62,071 bases of DNA from Myxococcales bacterium (lineage in GTDB: Bacteria; Myxococcota_C; UBA6777): contig JACKEL010000019.1 of NCBI GenBank assembly GCA_020632975.1, forward strand, positions 1 through 62,071, read 5' to 3'. The notes beneath the pieces were generated by a model. The model saw nothing but the letters and a program-made list of their open reading frames with translations. It did not search any database and was not told the origin of the DNA. Made by a program: the position numbers and the translations under genes. Positions 1 to 9,084 of the stretch are shown in pieces. Within the stretch, counting starts at the first letter, position 1. Each line of letters begins with the position of its first letter.

Positions 1-1646
1 GCCTCACTTTGTTGGAAAACTTCTTCGAGGACGGAGACAGGCACTGTTGCCCGCAAACTGTCCAAGGATGGGGAAGATGGGTGCACAGACTTTTTGACAG
101 GAACTTGCCCATCGACGCGGTCCACAGACATCGAACGCATCGCTTCACGCAACTTTGCGACGCGTTCGCGTTCTTCTTCGTCATCATCAGAAGGCTGCAA
201 AAGTCCGAAAAGCTCCAAAGGAACGTCTTGTGTCGTCTCACGAATGGAGTTTGCGGGTTCCATCACCATCAAGGAACCCGCGGGCGACGAGATCACATGT
301 CCACCCGACTTCCCTTCCAAGGGTTTGGAAGAAGACGAATCTTTGGCGGGTGATGTATCGATCTCGACATTCGAGGCATTGGCCGACGAAGAGACACCCG
401 CAGAGGGAGAGCTTGCTTGCGGAGAGGAGTTGGGGGCGTCTTCGTCGACAGCATCCAACATCTCAAAGGAAGCGGGCGAAGATGGCGGAACCAACGAAGA
501 AAACGCATCTTCTGAAGCGGGTGGTGCAGAAACTTCATTGGGTTCTTCAGCAGCAGACAAAGCATCTTCCGCACTCAAAGGCATCGTTGGCGGACGCGAA
601 GGAGCTTGACGACGACGGATGTCCGCAGCGCGTACAGCAATCGCCGCAGACATCAAGCCTTGAAGTTCAGAAGGCGATGATGGAGAAGGTGCAAAAGGCC
701 GCAAGGCCGCCCAAAAAGCCCCAGCTGTGGGAAAACGATCATCTGCTTCTTTGGCGATGGCTTTGAGCACAACCTGATCAAGCTCTTCAGATATCGCGAG
801 TTCGGGCCTTTTCTCACACATAGGGATGGGAGGCTGCGAGATCTGCGCTTGCATCACCGCAAAGTCAGAGCCTGCTTTGAGGCTCTTGTACGGGTGTGTC
901 CCCGTGCTCATGTGGTAAAACAACATCCCCAACGCGTAGAGGTCAGAGCGCGCATCCACGGGCTCATTCAAACACTGTTCTGGGGACATATAATGCGGTG
1001 TGCCCAAGATGTGTCGAGTCAACGCCTTGCTTTGCTCAGTGATGGGCTTGGCGATCCCAAAGTCGAGGATCTTTACAAAGCAAGGATTCTTATCGCGTTC
1101 GATCAAAAAGATGTTGGGGGGCTTGAGGTCGCGGTGGACGATATGTTCGCGGTGCGCTGCATCCAAGGCAGAACAAAGCTGCTCCATCATCAAAAACACA
1201 AGCTTGGGATGAAGTGGCTTGCCAGGACACATCACATGAGAGAGTGGCTTGCCTCGCAAAAACTCCATCACGTAGTAGTAACCGAGTTCAGGCTCACGAC
1301 CAAAGTCGTCATAGATCCGCACGATGTGGTTGTTGCGTTGGGAAAGGCTGGAGGTCAACTCCACTTCGCGGCGAAAGCGGATCTGGCTTTCTTCTTCCGC
1401 AAACATCCCTGGCTCGATGACTTTAATGACGCGCTCTGTATCTCTCGTAAGCCCCGTGTGATGGGCAAGATAGACCGTCCCGAAGCCACCTTTTTCTAGC
1501 GCGCGCTCAAGGCGATATTTCCCAGCGATCAACATCAAAGGAAACGAACATTTTGGGCAAAACAAGGTGCTCGCATCTTGAAGTGTGGTCTCACACTGCG
1601 GACAGGCCGACCGAATCGAGGGCATCACCAAAGATATCTCCAACAT
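1..1646 (-). CDS. Serine/threonine protein kinase with N-terminal zinc ribbon (3' end beyond window)
   Basis: The frame stays open to the left edge, so the C-terminus is missing. Residues 15-33 carry two CxxC pairs (CPQC and CPKC), a zinc-ribbon signature. The Hanks-type kinase domain follows: Gly loop GGFGTVY near 53-59, ATP lysine in RVIKVIE near 75, catalytic loop HRDLKPPN near 171-178, DFG near 195-197, and GTPHYMSPEQ in the activation/APE region. After about residue 320 the chain becomes Ser/Pro/Ala/acid-rich linker. Such kinases phosphorylate Ser/Thr on cytoplasmic targets; the substrate is unknown. The start is the ATG at 1646; another ATG at 1625 is possible because no strong Shine-Dalgarno (SD) site precedes either. 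It is transcribed in the same direction as the downstream-reading histidine kinase gene, with about 110 bases between them. The function call is firm; the downstream domains cannot be seen. Confidence 0.9.
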   Translation of the reverse strand, partial: MLEISLVMPSIRSACPQCETTLQDASTLFCPKCSFPLMLIAGKYRLERALEKGGFGTVYLAHHTGLTRDTERVIKVIEPGMFAEEESQIRFRREVELTSSLSQRNNHIVRIYDDFGREPELGYYYVMEFLRGKPLSHVMCPGKPLHPKLVFLMMEQLCSALDAAHREHIVHRDLKPPNIFLIERDKNPCFVKILDFGIAKPITEQSKALTRHILGTPHYMSPEQCLNEPVDARSDLYALGMLFYHMSTGTHPYKSLKAGSDFAVMQAQISQPPIPMCEKRPELAISEELDQVVLKAIAKEADDRFPTAGAFWAALRPFAPSPSSPSELQGLMSAAIAVRAADIRRRQAPSRPPTMPLSAEDALSAAEEPNEVSAPPASEDAFSSLVPPSSPASFEMLDAVDEDAPNSSPQASSPSAGVSSSANASNVEIDTSPAKDSSSSKPLEGKSGGHVISSPAGSLMVMEPANSIRETTQDVPLELFGLLQPSDDDEEERERVAKLREAMRSMSVDRVDGQVPVKKSVHPSSPSLDSLRATVPVSVLEEVFQQSE

Positions 1647-1754
1647 GAGAAAGAATGCGCACAACCACGACAAGCCTTTTGCTTATCGAAAACGCAAAAA
1701 CTCCATCCACAACATGTTGCATCCTTGCGCGCTCCCGTCAACAGCGTAATGCTC

Positions 1755-3992
1755 TCAAAGAGGAAACATCTCATCCGACGCAACTGCGTTCTTCGACCCG
1801 TAAACCAAGGACAATGGAGTAAACTTTTCGATCAGGGAATACACCATCCAAGGCGCAAAAGGTTTCAACAAAACACCATCCGCGCCTGCCTCTCTCAACA
1901 ACAGTTGTTCAGAAAGGTTGAGACTCGCACTCATCATCACCACGCGTGTCTGGGGGGTTTCTTCTTTGATCTTGACCAATGCATCAAAGCCATTCAAGCG
2001 CGGCATCCTCATATCCATCCACACCAAGTCTGGTTTCCAATGACGAGACAAACGCAAGGCTTCCAAACCATCGGATGCTGTATGGTATTGGAGTTTGTAC
2101 TTACCCAGCAAACGTCCTAGATAAGCCAAACTTTCCTCGTCGTCATCCACCACCAAAAACTTCACGTCGCTGCGTGGGCCCGCGATATCCGAGAGGGCTT
2201 GCCGTGCAACGCGAGCAACCTCTTCTTCCGCCACATCCATCGACAGACAAAAGAAAAAGCTTGTGCCCTTGTCTAAGCCACTTTCGACGCGCAACTCTCC
2301 ACCCATCAGATGAACCAGTTTGTGGCTGAGGGCCAACCCCAAACCTGTCCCTTTTTGGCTATTGAGACCGCTCTGCGTCTGCACAAAGTTCTCAAACAAA
2401 AGCTCTTGTTCTTGCGGAGAGATCCCCACCCCTGTGTCTCTCACTTCAAAACAGATGGGCACACTCTCATGAAACTCACGAAGCCCCCCTTGGTAACGCA
2501 CAGCGCACAAGATCCCACCGTGCTCTGTAAACTTGATCGCGTTGGAAAGTAGGTTCAGCAACACTTGCTGCAACTTTCGCTCATCTGCCATCACCACTTC
2601 GGGCAACATGGGATCGAGAAACGTCTCCAAAGAGAGGTGCTTTTTTTCTGCTTCTAAAGAAAAATTCTCAACCATGGACAAGACAAAAGAACGCAAACGA
2701 ATCGGCGTAAAAAAGCAATCCATCTTGCCCACGTCGATCTTTGCAAGATCAAGCACATCGTTAATCAACTCAAGAAGATACCCTCCACTTTTGTGGATTC
2801 GAGAAAGGACTTCATAAGTATCTTCTTGATCCTCGAAGTCTTCTTTTAAAAGCTCCGTGAATCCGAGAATTGCATTCAAAGGCGTGCGCAGCTCGTGGCT
2901 CATGTTCGCCAAAAACATCGTCTTGCTGCGATCCATCTCTTCCGCTTTGGCCTTGGCTTGGACCAAAAGCTCCTTCTCTTTTTTGCGCTCTGTGATGTCT
3001 TCAAGCAGGTGCACCACCGCAGGAAGCTGACTTTCGACATGAGGCACAGAAAAACAGGTGTACTCAAAAGAGCGAGGGATACGCAGATCTTCGCGTGGTG
3101 TGGTCGCGAGTTCCCCACGCGAAACAGCCCCCCCCAACGCCTCTTCGACGTGATCAGCGACAGAAGGCTCCCGCAAAAACAACGGTAGCAAAGAATGCAT
3201 GCTGCCTTTTCCCGAAAACAAGGAAAAGTATTCTTTAAACAAGGGGTTGGTAAACTGCACGTGCCCATTAGGGTCCGTGACTCCCACACCCAAAGGCATG
3301 TGCTCGATGATGCTCTCTGAAAATCGCGTGGCTTTTTTCAACGAAGCGTACAGCTTTTGCGAAGCCAGCAAGATGAAACCAATATGAAACAGGAAGTTCA
3401 TGAGCATGTGCACCATCATCGTCACACGAAAGAACATCTGAACATCCCAGCCCGAAAACAACCCCAACAGCGAGAGTGACACGTTGACCAAAACAAATAA
3501 AAAATAAATGGAATAGATCGATATCGCGATAAAAGAAGAAAGATACAAACTCGTCCGCAGTTTCGGCCATAATGAAGAGATCACCCCAAAACAAATAAAT
3601 CCCACTGCGAGATGAAAAAGCAGGATACGCACCAACATGTCAGGGTAGATCTCAAACAAACCAAGCAACGCAAGAATCAACCCAAGGAACGAGACCGACC
3701 CCCAAAAGATGTCCCGCGACATCGGTCGCTCTAGCAAGTAAAGATAGGCGATCCATAACAGAAAAAGACCAAAAAGAAAAAATCCATTGGCCGCAAAACG
3801 CACCCAACTGTTGCCCCAAAACTGGGCAATTCGCGCACTGAGCATACCCACAAAAAGCAGCGCGGTTCCAAGCGTATAAAAGAACGAACCCTTTGAGCGG
3901 CCTGAAAAAAAATGGAATCCCGCCAAAAACAACAATTGGAAAAAAAGATAGGCCGCGAAAGCGACCATCAATGTCGGGGTATGCAACTGCAT
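1755..3992 (-). CDS. Hybrid sensor histidine kinase with 7-TM sensor and receiver domain
   Basis: An N-terminal block of about seven hydrophobic segments (residues 1-225) is followed by a PAS-like region (SIIEHMPLGVGVTDPNG), then HisKA with the phospho-acceptor His in FLANMSHELRTPLNAILGF. The HATPase domain has the N-box LNLLSNAIKF, G1 motif DTGVGISP and G2 motif GTGLGLALS. A C-terminal receiver domain (about 610-730) has the acidic cluster VVDDDEE and the acceptor Asp in DLVWMDMRMP. It should sense a membrane or periplasmic signal, autophosphorylate and pass phosphate to its own receiver. No partner regulator is adjacent. The frame extends to 4073, but the added segment is odd; the ATG at 3992 puts the start just before the first clean membrane helix and has a weak GTGAG upstream. 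The start is uncertain, the function firm. Confidence 0.9.
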   Translation of the reverse strand: MQLHTPTLMVAFAAYLFFQLLFLAGFHFFSGRSKGSFFYTLGTALLFVGMLSARIAQFWGNSWVRFAANGFFLFGLFLLWIAYLYLLERPMSRDIFWGSVSFLGLILALLGLFEIYPDMLVRILLFHLAVGFICFGVISSLWPKLRTSLYLSSFIAISIYSIYFLFVLVNVSLSLLGLFSGWDVQMFFRVTMMVHMLMNFLFHIGFILLASQKLYASLKKATRFSESIIEHMPLGVGVTDPNGHVQFTNPLFKEYFSLFSGKGSMHSLLPLFLREPSVADHVEEALGGAVSRGELATTPREDLRIPRSFEYTCFSVPHVESQLPAVVHLLEDITERKKEKELLVQAKAKAEEMDRSKTMFLANMSHELRTPLNAILGFTELLKEDFEDQEDTYEVLSRIHKSGGYLLELINDVLDLAKIDVGKMDCFFTPIRLRSFVLSMVENFSLEAEKKHLSLETFLDPMLPEVVMADERKLQQVLLNLLSNAIKFTEHGGILCAVRYQGGLREFHESVPICFEVRDTGVGISPQEQELLFENFVQTQSGLNSQKGTGLGLALSHKLVHLMGGELRVESGLDKGTSFFFCLSMDVAEEEVARVARQALSDIAGPRSDVKFLVVDDDEESLAYLGRLLGKYKLQYHTASDGLEALRLSRHWKPDLVWMDMRMPRLNGFDALVKIKEETPQTRVVMMSASLNLSEQLLLREAGADGVLLKPFAPWMVYSLIEKFTPLSLVYGSKNAVASDEMFPL

Positions 3993-4112
3993 GCGAGCAC
4001 TCACAAAGCAAAAGAAGAACAAACCACCTGTTTGGCCCAGGCGGTTAAAACTCCTGAAGCACAAGAAGAACAAACCATCTAAACACAGATAAGCAGTCCA
4101 ACATTCCTAGGA

Positions 4113-4142
4113 TATACAGAAACCTTCCCACTTCTTTGTCAA
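4113..4142 (-). promoter_or_regulatory. Candidate sigma70-type promoter for the histidine kinase
   Basis: Reading the minus strand, a perfect -35 TTGACA (4142-4137) is followed after 18 bases by TGTATA (4118-4113), a weak -10. It points at the histidine kinase gene. A second TTGACA lies on the plus strand at 4192-4197, pointing at cmoA, but no good -10 follows it. Prediction by eye only. Confidence 0.35.
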
Positions 4143-4273
4143 GCACCCGCCCCCTAGATCCACCCGAAATCCAACCCCTGCCACAAATGTGTTGACAAAA
4201 GCTGGAAGGCTGCTCAAGGATCGACGCCCCAAAAAGGGCAAGGCACACCCACCACACAAACGCGGGATGCCTC

Positions 4274-5068
4274 GTGAAACCATTTAACCCAATGGATAGA
4301 GAGATGGATCCGAAGATACCAACACAACTTTACCTCAGTTCCGAAAAAGACGAGCTTTTCGAACGAGGTCCTTGGCCCAAGCCATTTGCCTTCAACGAAG
4401 AAGTCGTGCGTGTCTTTGACGATATGGTCTCGCGTTCTGTCCCCATGTACCACGAAGTCGTGGCTTGCGCCGCACACTGGGCGATGTTGTACCACCAACC
4501 AGAGACCCGCATCGTCGATGTCGGTTGCTCCACAGGAACCTTTCTCGAACTGTTGGGGCGATTTCTCAAACAGCCCGCAATCCTCGTAGGCATCGATAAC
4601 GCGCAGCCTATGATCGAAAAAGCCCGCGAAAAGCTCGCGACCCTCGCCAACCAACACACCGTCGAACTGCACTGCCAAGACGCCGTAGAAGCCTCTTTTG
4701 ATTTGAGCAGTGTCGTGGTCATGAATTACACGTTGCAATTCCTCCCCATGGATCAAAGACATCGCTTGCTCAAGAAAGTTTCTGATGGACTTTTACCTGG
4801 AGGTCTTCTCTTTTTAAGCGAAAAAGTCAAATCCAGTAGTCCACACTTTCAAGAGACCATGACGCGCCATTATGAGGCCTTCAAAGAGCGCAATGGTTAC
4901 GCACGCAGCGAGATCGAACGAAAAAAAGAAGCCCTCGAAAATGTCTTGGTCCCACTCACAGAAAAAGGACAGATCGAGATGTTGCATCAGTGCGGTTTCC
5001 TTGAAGTCGAGACCTTGTTGAAGATGCACAACTTCGTGACTTTCGTTGCGCGGAAACCCCCTCGCTGA
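4274..5068 (+). CDS. cmoA: Carboxy-S-adenosyl-L-methionine synthase CmoA
   Basis: A class I SAM-binding protein of 264 aa, close to the family's usual ~250. Family features include FNEEVVRVFDDMVSRSVPMY near the N-terminus, matching the family pattern around 'F-ERV--VF-DM--RSVP-Y', and motif I IVDVGCSTGTFLELL (about residues 78-92). CmoA converts SAM and prephenate to carboxy-SAM, which CmoB uses to make 5-carboxymethoxyuridine at tRNA wobble position U34. It is directly followed by cmoB, 33 bases downstream on the same strand; this known pairing strongly supports both calls. It is divergent from the histidine kinase gene. Confidence 0.93.
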   Translation: MKPFNPMDREMDPKIPTQLYLSSEKDELFERGPWPKPFAFNEEVVRVFDDMVSRSVPMYHEVVACAAHWAMLYHQPETRIVDVGCSTGTFLELLGRFLKQPAILVGIDNAQPMIEKAREKLATLANQHTVELHCQDAVEASFDLSSVVVMNYTLQFLPMDQRHRLLKKVSDGLLPGGLLFLSEKVKSSSPHFQETMTRHYEAFKERNGYARSEIERKKEALENVLVPLTEKGQIEMLHQCGFLEVETLLKMHNFVTFVARKPPR

Positions 5069-5101
5069 CAACCTTTTCTATTTTCCTCAAAGAGCTTCGA
5101 G

Positions 5102-6091
5102 ATGCAGACTCCCCCAAATTACCGTGGTTATCTCCCGCCCGACTATCTTGAACAATTCGACTTTACAGACGAAACCAAAGCCTCCATCCGCGCTTTGCGT
5201 CAAGAACATGTCCCTCTCTACGAAGAACCAAGGCTCGCTGCTTTTCGCGATGCAGCCTACAACACCCGAGACATTCGACCTTCACAGTTTGAACTCAACC
5301 AAAGCAGTGTATCGATCGGACGTCCAGAAGATCTATCAGAAGAGCAACAACAGCGACTTCAAGCGGCCCTGCAAACCTTTTGTCCATGGAAGAAAGGGCC
5401 TTTTACGCTGTATGGCACAGAGATCGATGCTGAGTGGCGTTCTGACTGGAAGTGGGATCGCGTCGCTCCACTCGCCTCTTTGGAAGGCAAGCGCGTCGCG
5501 GATATCGGCTGTCACAATGGCTACTTTATGTTTCGGATGGCCCATCAATCCCCTGCTTGCGTGATCGGCTTTGAACCCTACGCCAAGCATTACTGGGCCT
5601 TTCAGCTCCTTCAACAATGGACCCAGCTTCCCAACCTGCACTTTGAGCTTCTTGGTGTAGAGCAAACAGACCTCTTTCCCAGCTTCTTCGATGTGATCTA
5701 TTGCTTGGGCATCCTCTACCATCACACAGACCCGATCGGTCTGTTGAGAAAGATGCGCCAAGCCCTCGCTCCCAAGGGAGAGATCATCATCGACTGTCAG
5801 GGTGTACCAGGCGATCAACCCGTGGCTTTGATGCCCAGAAGAAGATACGCAAAAGCCCGCGGCATCTGGTTTTTGCCCACACAGTCCTGTTTGGAACACT
5901 GGATCTGGCGCGCTGGGTTTAAGGATGTCCAATGTTTTTTCGCGGCCCCACTCTCCACGGAAGAACAACGACGCACATCTTGGGCAGACGTCGAAAGCCT
6001 TGCGGACTTTCTTGATCCTGAAGACCCAAACAAGACGGTCGAAGGTTATCCAGCTCCATGGCGTTTTTACATCTACGCCAAACGCGGTTAA
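5102..6091 (+). CDS. cmoB: tRNA U34 carboxymethyltransferase CmoB
   Basis: A 329-aa protein, close to the family length of ~320. The family signatures are present: LTLYG-like PFTLYGTEIDAEWRSDWKWD, SAM motif VADIGCHNGYFMFRM, IGFEPYAKHYWAFQ, and IYCLGILYHHTDP. It transfers the carboxymethyl group of carboxy-SAM (made by CmoA) to 5-hydroxyuridine at position 34 of several tRNAs, widening codon reading. It lies just downstream of cmoA, presumably co-transcribed; the Na/Pi transporter gene starts 30 bases after its stop and may share the transcript. Confidence 0.94.
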   Translation: MQTPPNYRGYLPPDYLEQFDFTDETKASIRALRQEHVPLYEEPRLAAFRDAAYNTRDIRPSQFELNQSSVSIGRPEDLSEEQQQRLQAALQTFCPWKKGPFTLYGTEIDAEWRSDWKWDRVAPLASLEGKRVADIGCHNGYFMFRMAHQSPACVIGFEPYAKHYWAFQLLQQWTQLPNLHFELLGVEQTDLFPSFFDVIYCLGILYHHTDPIGLLRKMRQALAPKGEIIIDCQGVPGDQPVALMPRRRYAKARGIWFLPTQSCLEHWIWRAGFKDVQCFFAAPLSTEEQRRTSWADVESLADFLDPEDPNKTVEGYPAPWRFYIYAKRG

Positions 6092-6121
6092 TGCACCATC
6101 CTCTGGAGGGAAACAACACTG

Positions 6122-7870
6122 ATGCTTGGGTGCTTTCCATCAGCAAACTACTTCGCAGCGACATCGACGACCCTTCCCACAAGCCTTCCCATCCCCATCA
6201 CGTGGCATCTCCTTGTCATCGGCCTTTTGGGAGGCCTTGCGCTGTTTTTGTATGGCCTCGACAAGATGTCTGACGCGCTCAAAAATGTGGCGGGCGACCA
6301 GCTTCGCGATGTCCTGCATCGTTTGACCCGCAATCGCTTTGCGGGCCTTCTTACGGGTACTGTGGTCACAGGAATCACCCAAAGTAGCTCGCTCACAACG
6401 GTCTTGTTGGTTGGATTTGTGAGCGCTGGGCTGATGACCATGCAACAAAGCGTTGCTGTGGTGATGGGCAGCAATGTAGGGACCACCATCAATACCCAGC
6501 TGATCGCCTTTCAGGTCGCCAAATACGCCCTATTGTTCGTCGTAGTGGGGTACGCAGGCCAAACCTTTCTTCGTTCAGAGCGCATGTGCCTTTGGAGTCG
6601 GGCTTTGCTGGGGTTGGGGCTGCTCTTTGTGGGCATGGAGATGATGAGCCAAGCGATGCGCCCTCTCCAACACTACCCTTTGTTTCTTCAGTGGATGGCG
6701 CAGATGCGCTACGCATGGATCGGGCTTTTTGTGGGCGCGCTCTTTACAGCTTTGATTCAAAGCAGCGCAGCTACGGTGGGAGTCGTCATCGCCCTCGCTT
6801 CGCAAGGTTTGGTCGACCTCAAAGCGGGCCTCGCCATCTCTTTGGGCGCCAATGTTGGGACCTGCGTCACGGCGGTCCTTGCGAGCCTTCGACAGCCCGC
6901 AGAGGCCCGACAGGTCGCGATTGTGCACGTCTTGTTCAACTTCTGTGGTGTGATCTTGTTTTTGCCCTTCCTTGGGCCTTTTGCGTCATTGATCTCCTCC
7001 ATCTCACCACAAGCCCCAGATCTCCAAGGTGCAGCGCGAATCGCTTATGAGGCTCCTCGTCAGATCGCCAACGCACACACACTGTTCAACCTGATCTGTG
7101 CGTTGTTGTTCATTGGTTTCACCCCCACATTTGCATGGCTTGCACAAAAGCTCTCTCCCAAACCCGACGAAGATGCCCAAACAGACGACGAGATGCGCTT
7201 TATGCTGGACACCTACCTCAGTGACCCCAGCCTTGCGATGACCATGGCCCGCAAAGAGATCGATCGCTATGGACACCGACTGATCGAGATGATCGAACTC
7301 ATCCCACAACTTCATGGTGTGGAACCAGAGTCCTCCATTCGACAGATTCGACAACTTGGCGGACGCATCGGGCACATGCACCAAAAAATGCTGAATTGGC
7401 TGTCTGCACTTGGAACCCGAGCCCTTTCTCCCGCACAGTCAGAGGAGTTGTTGACCCTGATCCGCGTGGTCAACGCCTACCAAAGCATGTCTTCGCGCAT
7501 CACCCAAGAGCTTCTTCGCCTCGACTGGGAACAAGCCGCCAAGGAAAGACGAAAACAAAAAGACCACGAACCAACCGACCTTTTCGTCGAGATCCAAAAA
7601 CGACTGGTCAACTCAACCGAACTCACTCTTCGCGCTGTCACAGAAAAAGACCTCGACGCAGCCAAGCAAGTCCTTGATCTACGAGACCAAATCGACAAAT
7701 ACGCAAGACAAGCCCAAATCGAAAGCATCCAGCGCTTGAAGGACCACCCTGAAAAGCTCGAACACGCCCCAGCCCTTCTTGAGATCGATAGCCTTGAGAT
7801 CCTAAAACAACTCCACTACTTCAATCGACGCATCGCACGCAGCCAGATCCGCCTCTTGTCCCCTCCCTAA
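6122..7870 (+). CDS. Na+/phosphate cotransporter family protein with C-terminal PhoU-like domain
   Basis: This 582-aa inner-membrane protein has the inverted-repeat architecture of the NptA/YjbB (PF02690) family. The first repeat carries TGITQSSSLTTVLLVGF and the second TALIQSSAATVGVVIALAS followed by LGANVGTCVTA. The QSSS/QSSA motifs are the substrate-site hallmark of the family. From about residue 370 the protein is helical and charged, resembling the PhoU-like domain common at the C-terminus. It probably moves phosphate (with Na+) across the membrane; direction and substrate are not shown. An upstream GGAGGG lies about 12 bases from the ATG, so the start is slightly uncertain. It follows cmoB by 30 bases. 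Confidence 0.88.
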   Translation: MLGCFPSANYFAATSTTLPTSLPIPITWHLLVIGLLGGLALFLYGLDKMSDALKNVAGDQLRDVLHRLTRNRFAGLLTGTVVTGITQSSSLTTVLLVGFVSAGLMTMQQSVAVVMGSNVGTTINTQLIAFQVAKYALLFVVVGYAGQTFLRSERMCLWSRALLGLGLLFVGMEMMSQAMRPLQHYPLFLQWMAQMRYAWIGLFVGALFTALIQSSAATVGVVIALASQGLVDLKAGLAISLGANVGTCVTAVLASLRQPAEARQVAIVHVLFNFCGVILFLPFLGPFASLISSISPQAPDLQGAARIAYEAPRQIANAHTLFNLICALLFIGFTPTFAWLAQKLSPKPDEDAQTDDEMRFMLDTYLSDPSLAMTMARKEIDRYGHRLIEMIELIPQLHGVEPESSIRQIRQLGGRIGHMHQKMLNWLSALGTRALSPAQSEELLTLIRVVNAYQSMSSRITQELLRLDWEQAAKERRKQKDHEPTDLFVEIQKRLVNSTELTLRAVTEKDLDAAKQVLDLRDQIDKYARQAQIESIQRLKDHPEKLEHAPALLEIDSLEILKQLHYFNRRIARSQIRLLSPP

Positions 7871-7948
7871 GCTTCTTTCTGCCCTACCCGCCTTGCTATG
7901 TCTGTGATACGATGCCCTTCTTTTTCGCCGAACCATCGAGGAATATTC

Positions 7949-8851
7949 ATGCAACGCTTACATCTCGCCCTTTTTTCCGTATCTTTGTGCACTCTTTTGG
8001 GACTCTCCTTCGAGACAACAACCCATGCCCAGTCCCCCACCTCCAAGCCCACAACCCAAGGAGCCCCTGCCTCCAAGCCCACGCCCCAAGGCTCACCCGC
8101 CTCCAAGCCTACACAACCTCTCCTGCCTCCTGTGGGCCAGCTCTGCAACGCTGTGATCGAGACAAAGATCTTTGCCCTACACAAAGATCCCAAAACACAA
8201 AAACGACCGATACAACTGCATGTCCGCGCGACTTACAGCCTCGCAGTCGTCCAAACAACCGCCAAAGGCTACACAGTCGAAGGCCAAACCACTTCCTACG
8301 TACCGATCAGCACGATGGGACACGCCCCAAACGATTACATCAAAGGTCTGCTCTCCATCTATGCAGGTGTCACATGGAGCCTTCAACTCGACCAAAACAA
8401 CCAAATCCTGTCCCTCCACCACAACGACAAAGAACAAGCCAAGCGGCATCGAAAGGTCACAGAACGCGCGGCACGACTGCTTTTCCTACGATGGCCAACC
8501 CCCAAACAGCTAAAAGCCCGCCAATGGACATCCAAGCGAACCCTCGAACGCAACGACAGTTTGCGCTGTACAGAACGAGAAAACTTTCAGCATAAGCTGA
8601 CATCAAGAAAAAATCTTACACTTACCACGCAATCTATCTTACAACAAAGCGAGCACTGCTCAAATAAAAATTGGACGATAAAAAGCAAAAGTCACTTTGA
8701 AGGTTCACGAAAGTACGTATTGGGCGGTCTACAACAGGATGTGACTTGGAAAGGTTACCAAGAAAGCATCATGGGCCCCCACCAAGATCCTGCGAAGAGA
8801 TCTCAGAACAAACGTTCGATGTTGATGCGCGTGACCACGACCTGCCCATAA
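7949..8851 (+). CDS. Hypothetical secreted protein
   Basis: I do not recognise a family. The ATG at 7949 has GAGGAA eight bases upstream and begins a clear signal peptide (MQRLHLALFSVSLCTLLGL ending near THAQ); the frame also extends upstream to 7898. After the signal comes a short low-complexity stretch of repeated 'SKPT-QG-PA' units, then about 250 aa without recognised motifs. The last third (from about 8590) is poorer in GC than the start. It has three or four Cys. Probably periplasmic or surface-exposed; function unknown. Confidence 0.7.
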   Translation: MQRLHLALFSVSLCTLLGLSFETTTHAQSPTSKPTTQGAPASKPTPQGSPASKPTQPLLPPVGQLCNAVIETKIFALHKDPKTQKRPIQLHVRATYSLAVVQTTAKGYTVEGQTTSYVPISTMGHAPNDYIKGLLSIYAGVTWSLQLDQNNQILSLHHNDKEQAKRHRKVTERAARLLFLRWPTPKQLKARQWTSKRTLERNDSLRCTERENFQHKLTSRKNLTLTTQSILQQSEHCSNKNWTIKSKSHFEGSRKYVLGGLQQDVTWKGYQESIMGPHQDPAKRSQNKRSMLMRVTTTCP

Positions 8852-8964
8852 AAACCCCCTCCCGCAGACAAAAACACGTTCTAGTACACGTTTCATTTTT
8901 TTTTACAAAGATTACAAAATAAAAATGTTTTTGGTTTCTCAATTTAATCTACACAAAAAAAGAC

Positions 8965-8994
8965 TTGCCAAATCGCAAAGAGATACAACATAAT
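8965..8994 (+). promoter_or_regulatory. Candidate promoter for the M15-like peptidase gene
   Basis: TTGCCA (8965-8970), an 18-base spacer and CATAAT (8989-8994) fit a sigma70-type promoter in the AT-rich gap before the gene at 9085. It would give a leader of roughly 85 bases that contains the hairpin at 9023-9065. Confidence 0.45.
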
Positions 8995-9022
8995 CACTCC
9001 AGCAAAGGATCTTTTTGAACCT

Positions 9023-9065
9023 ACTTGCTTTCGCTTTTTCTCCCCACAAAAGAAAGAAAGCAAGT
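9023..9065 (+). promoter_or_regulatory. Inverted repeat in the 5' leader of the peptidase gene
   Basis: ACTTGCTTTC (9023-9032) and GAAAGCAAGT (9056-9065) are perfect 10-base complementary arms separated by 23 bases. The right arm ends only a few bases before the SD (GGAGAG) of the gene starting at 9085. There is no T-run, so it is not a simple terminator. It may affect translation or message stability, or bind a regulator. Confidence 0.5.
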
Positions 9066-9084
9066 TTCACTTGGAGAGTTTTCA

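Noticed and set aside
849..1499. Long plus-strand frame of 216 codons
   Set aside because: It is the reverse-strand shadow of the Ser/Thr kinase, whose conserved motifs are on the minus strand.
4192..4197. TTGACA in front of cmoA as a promoter
   Set aside because: No good -10 lies 16-18 bases downstream, so it is only a loose suggestion.
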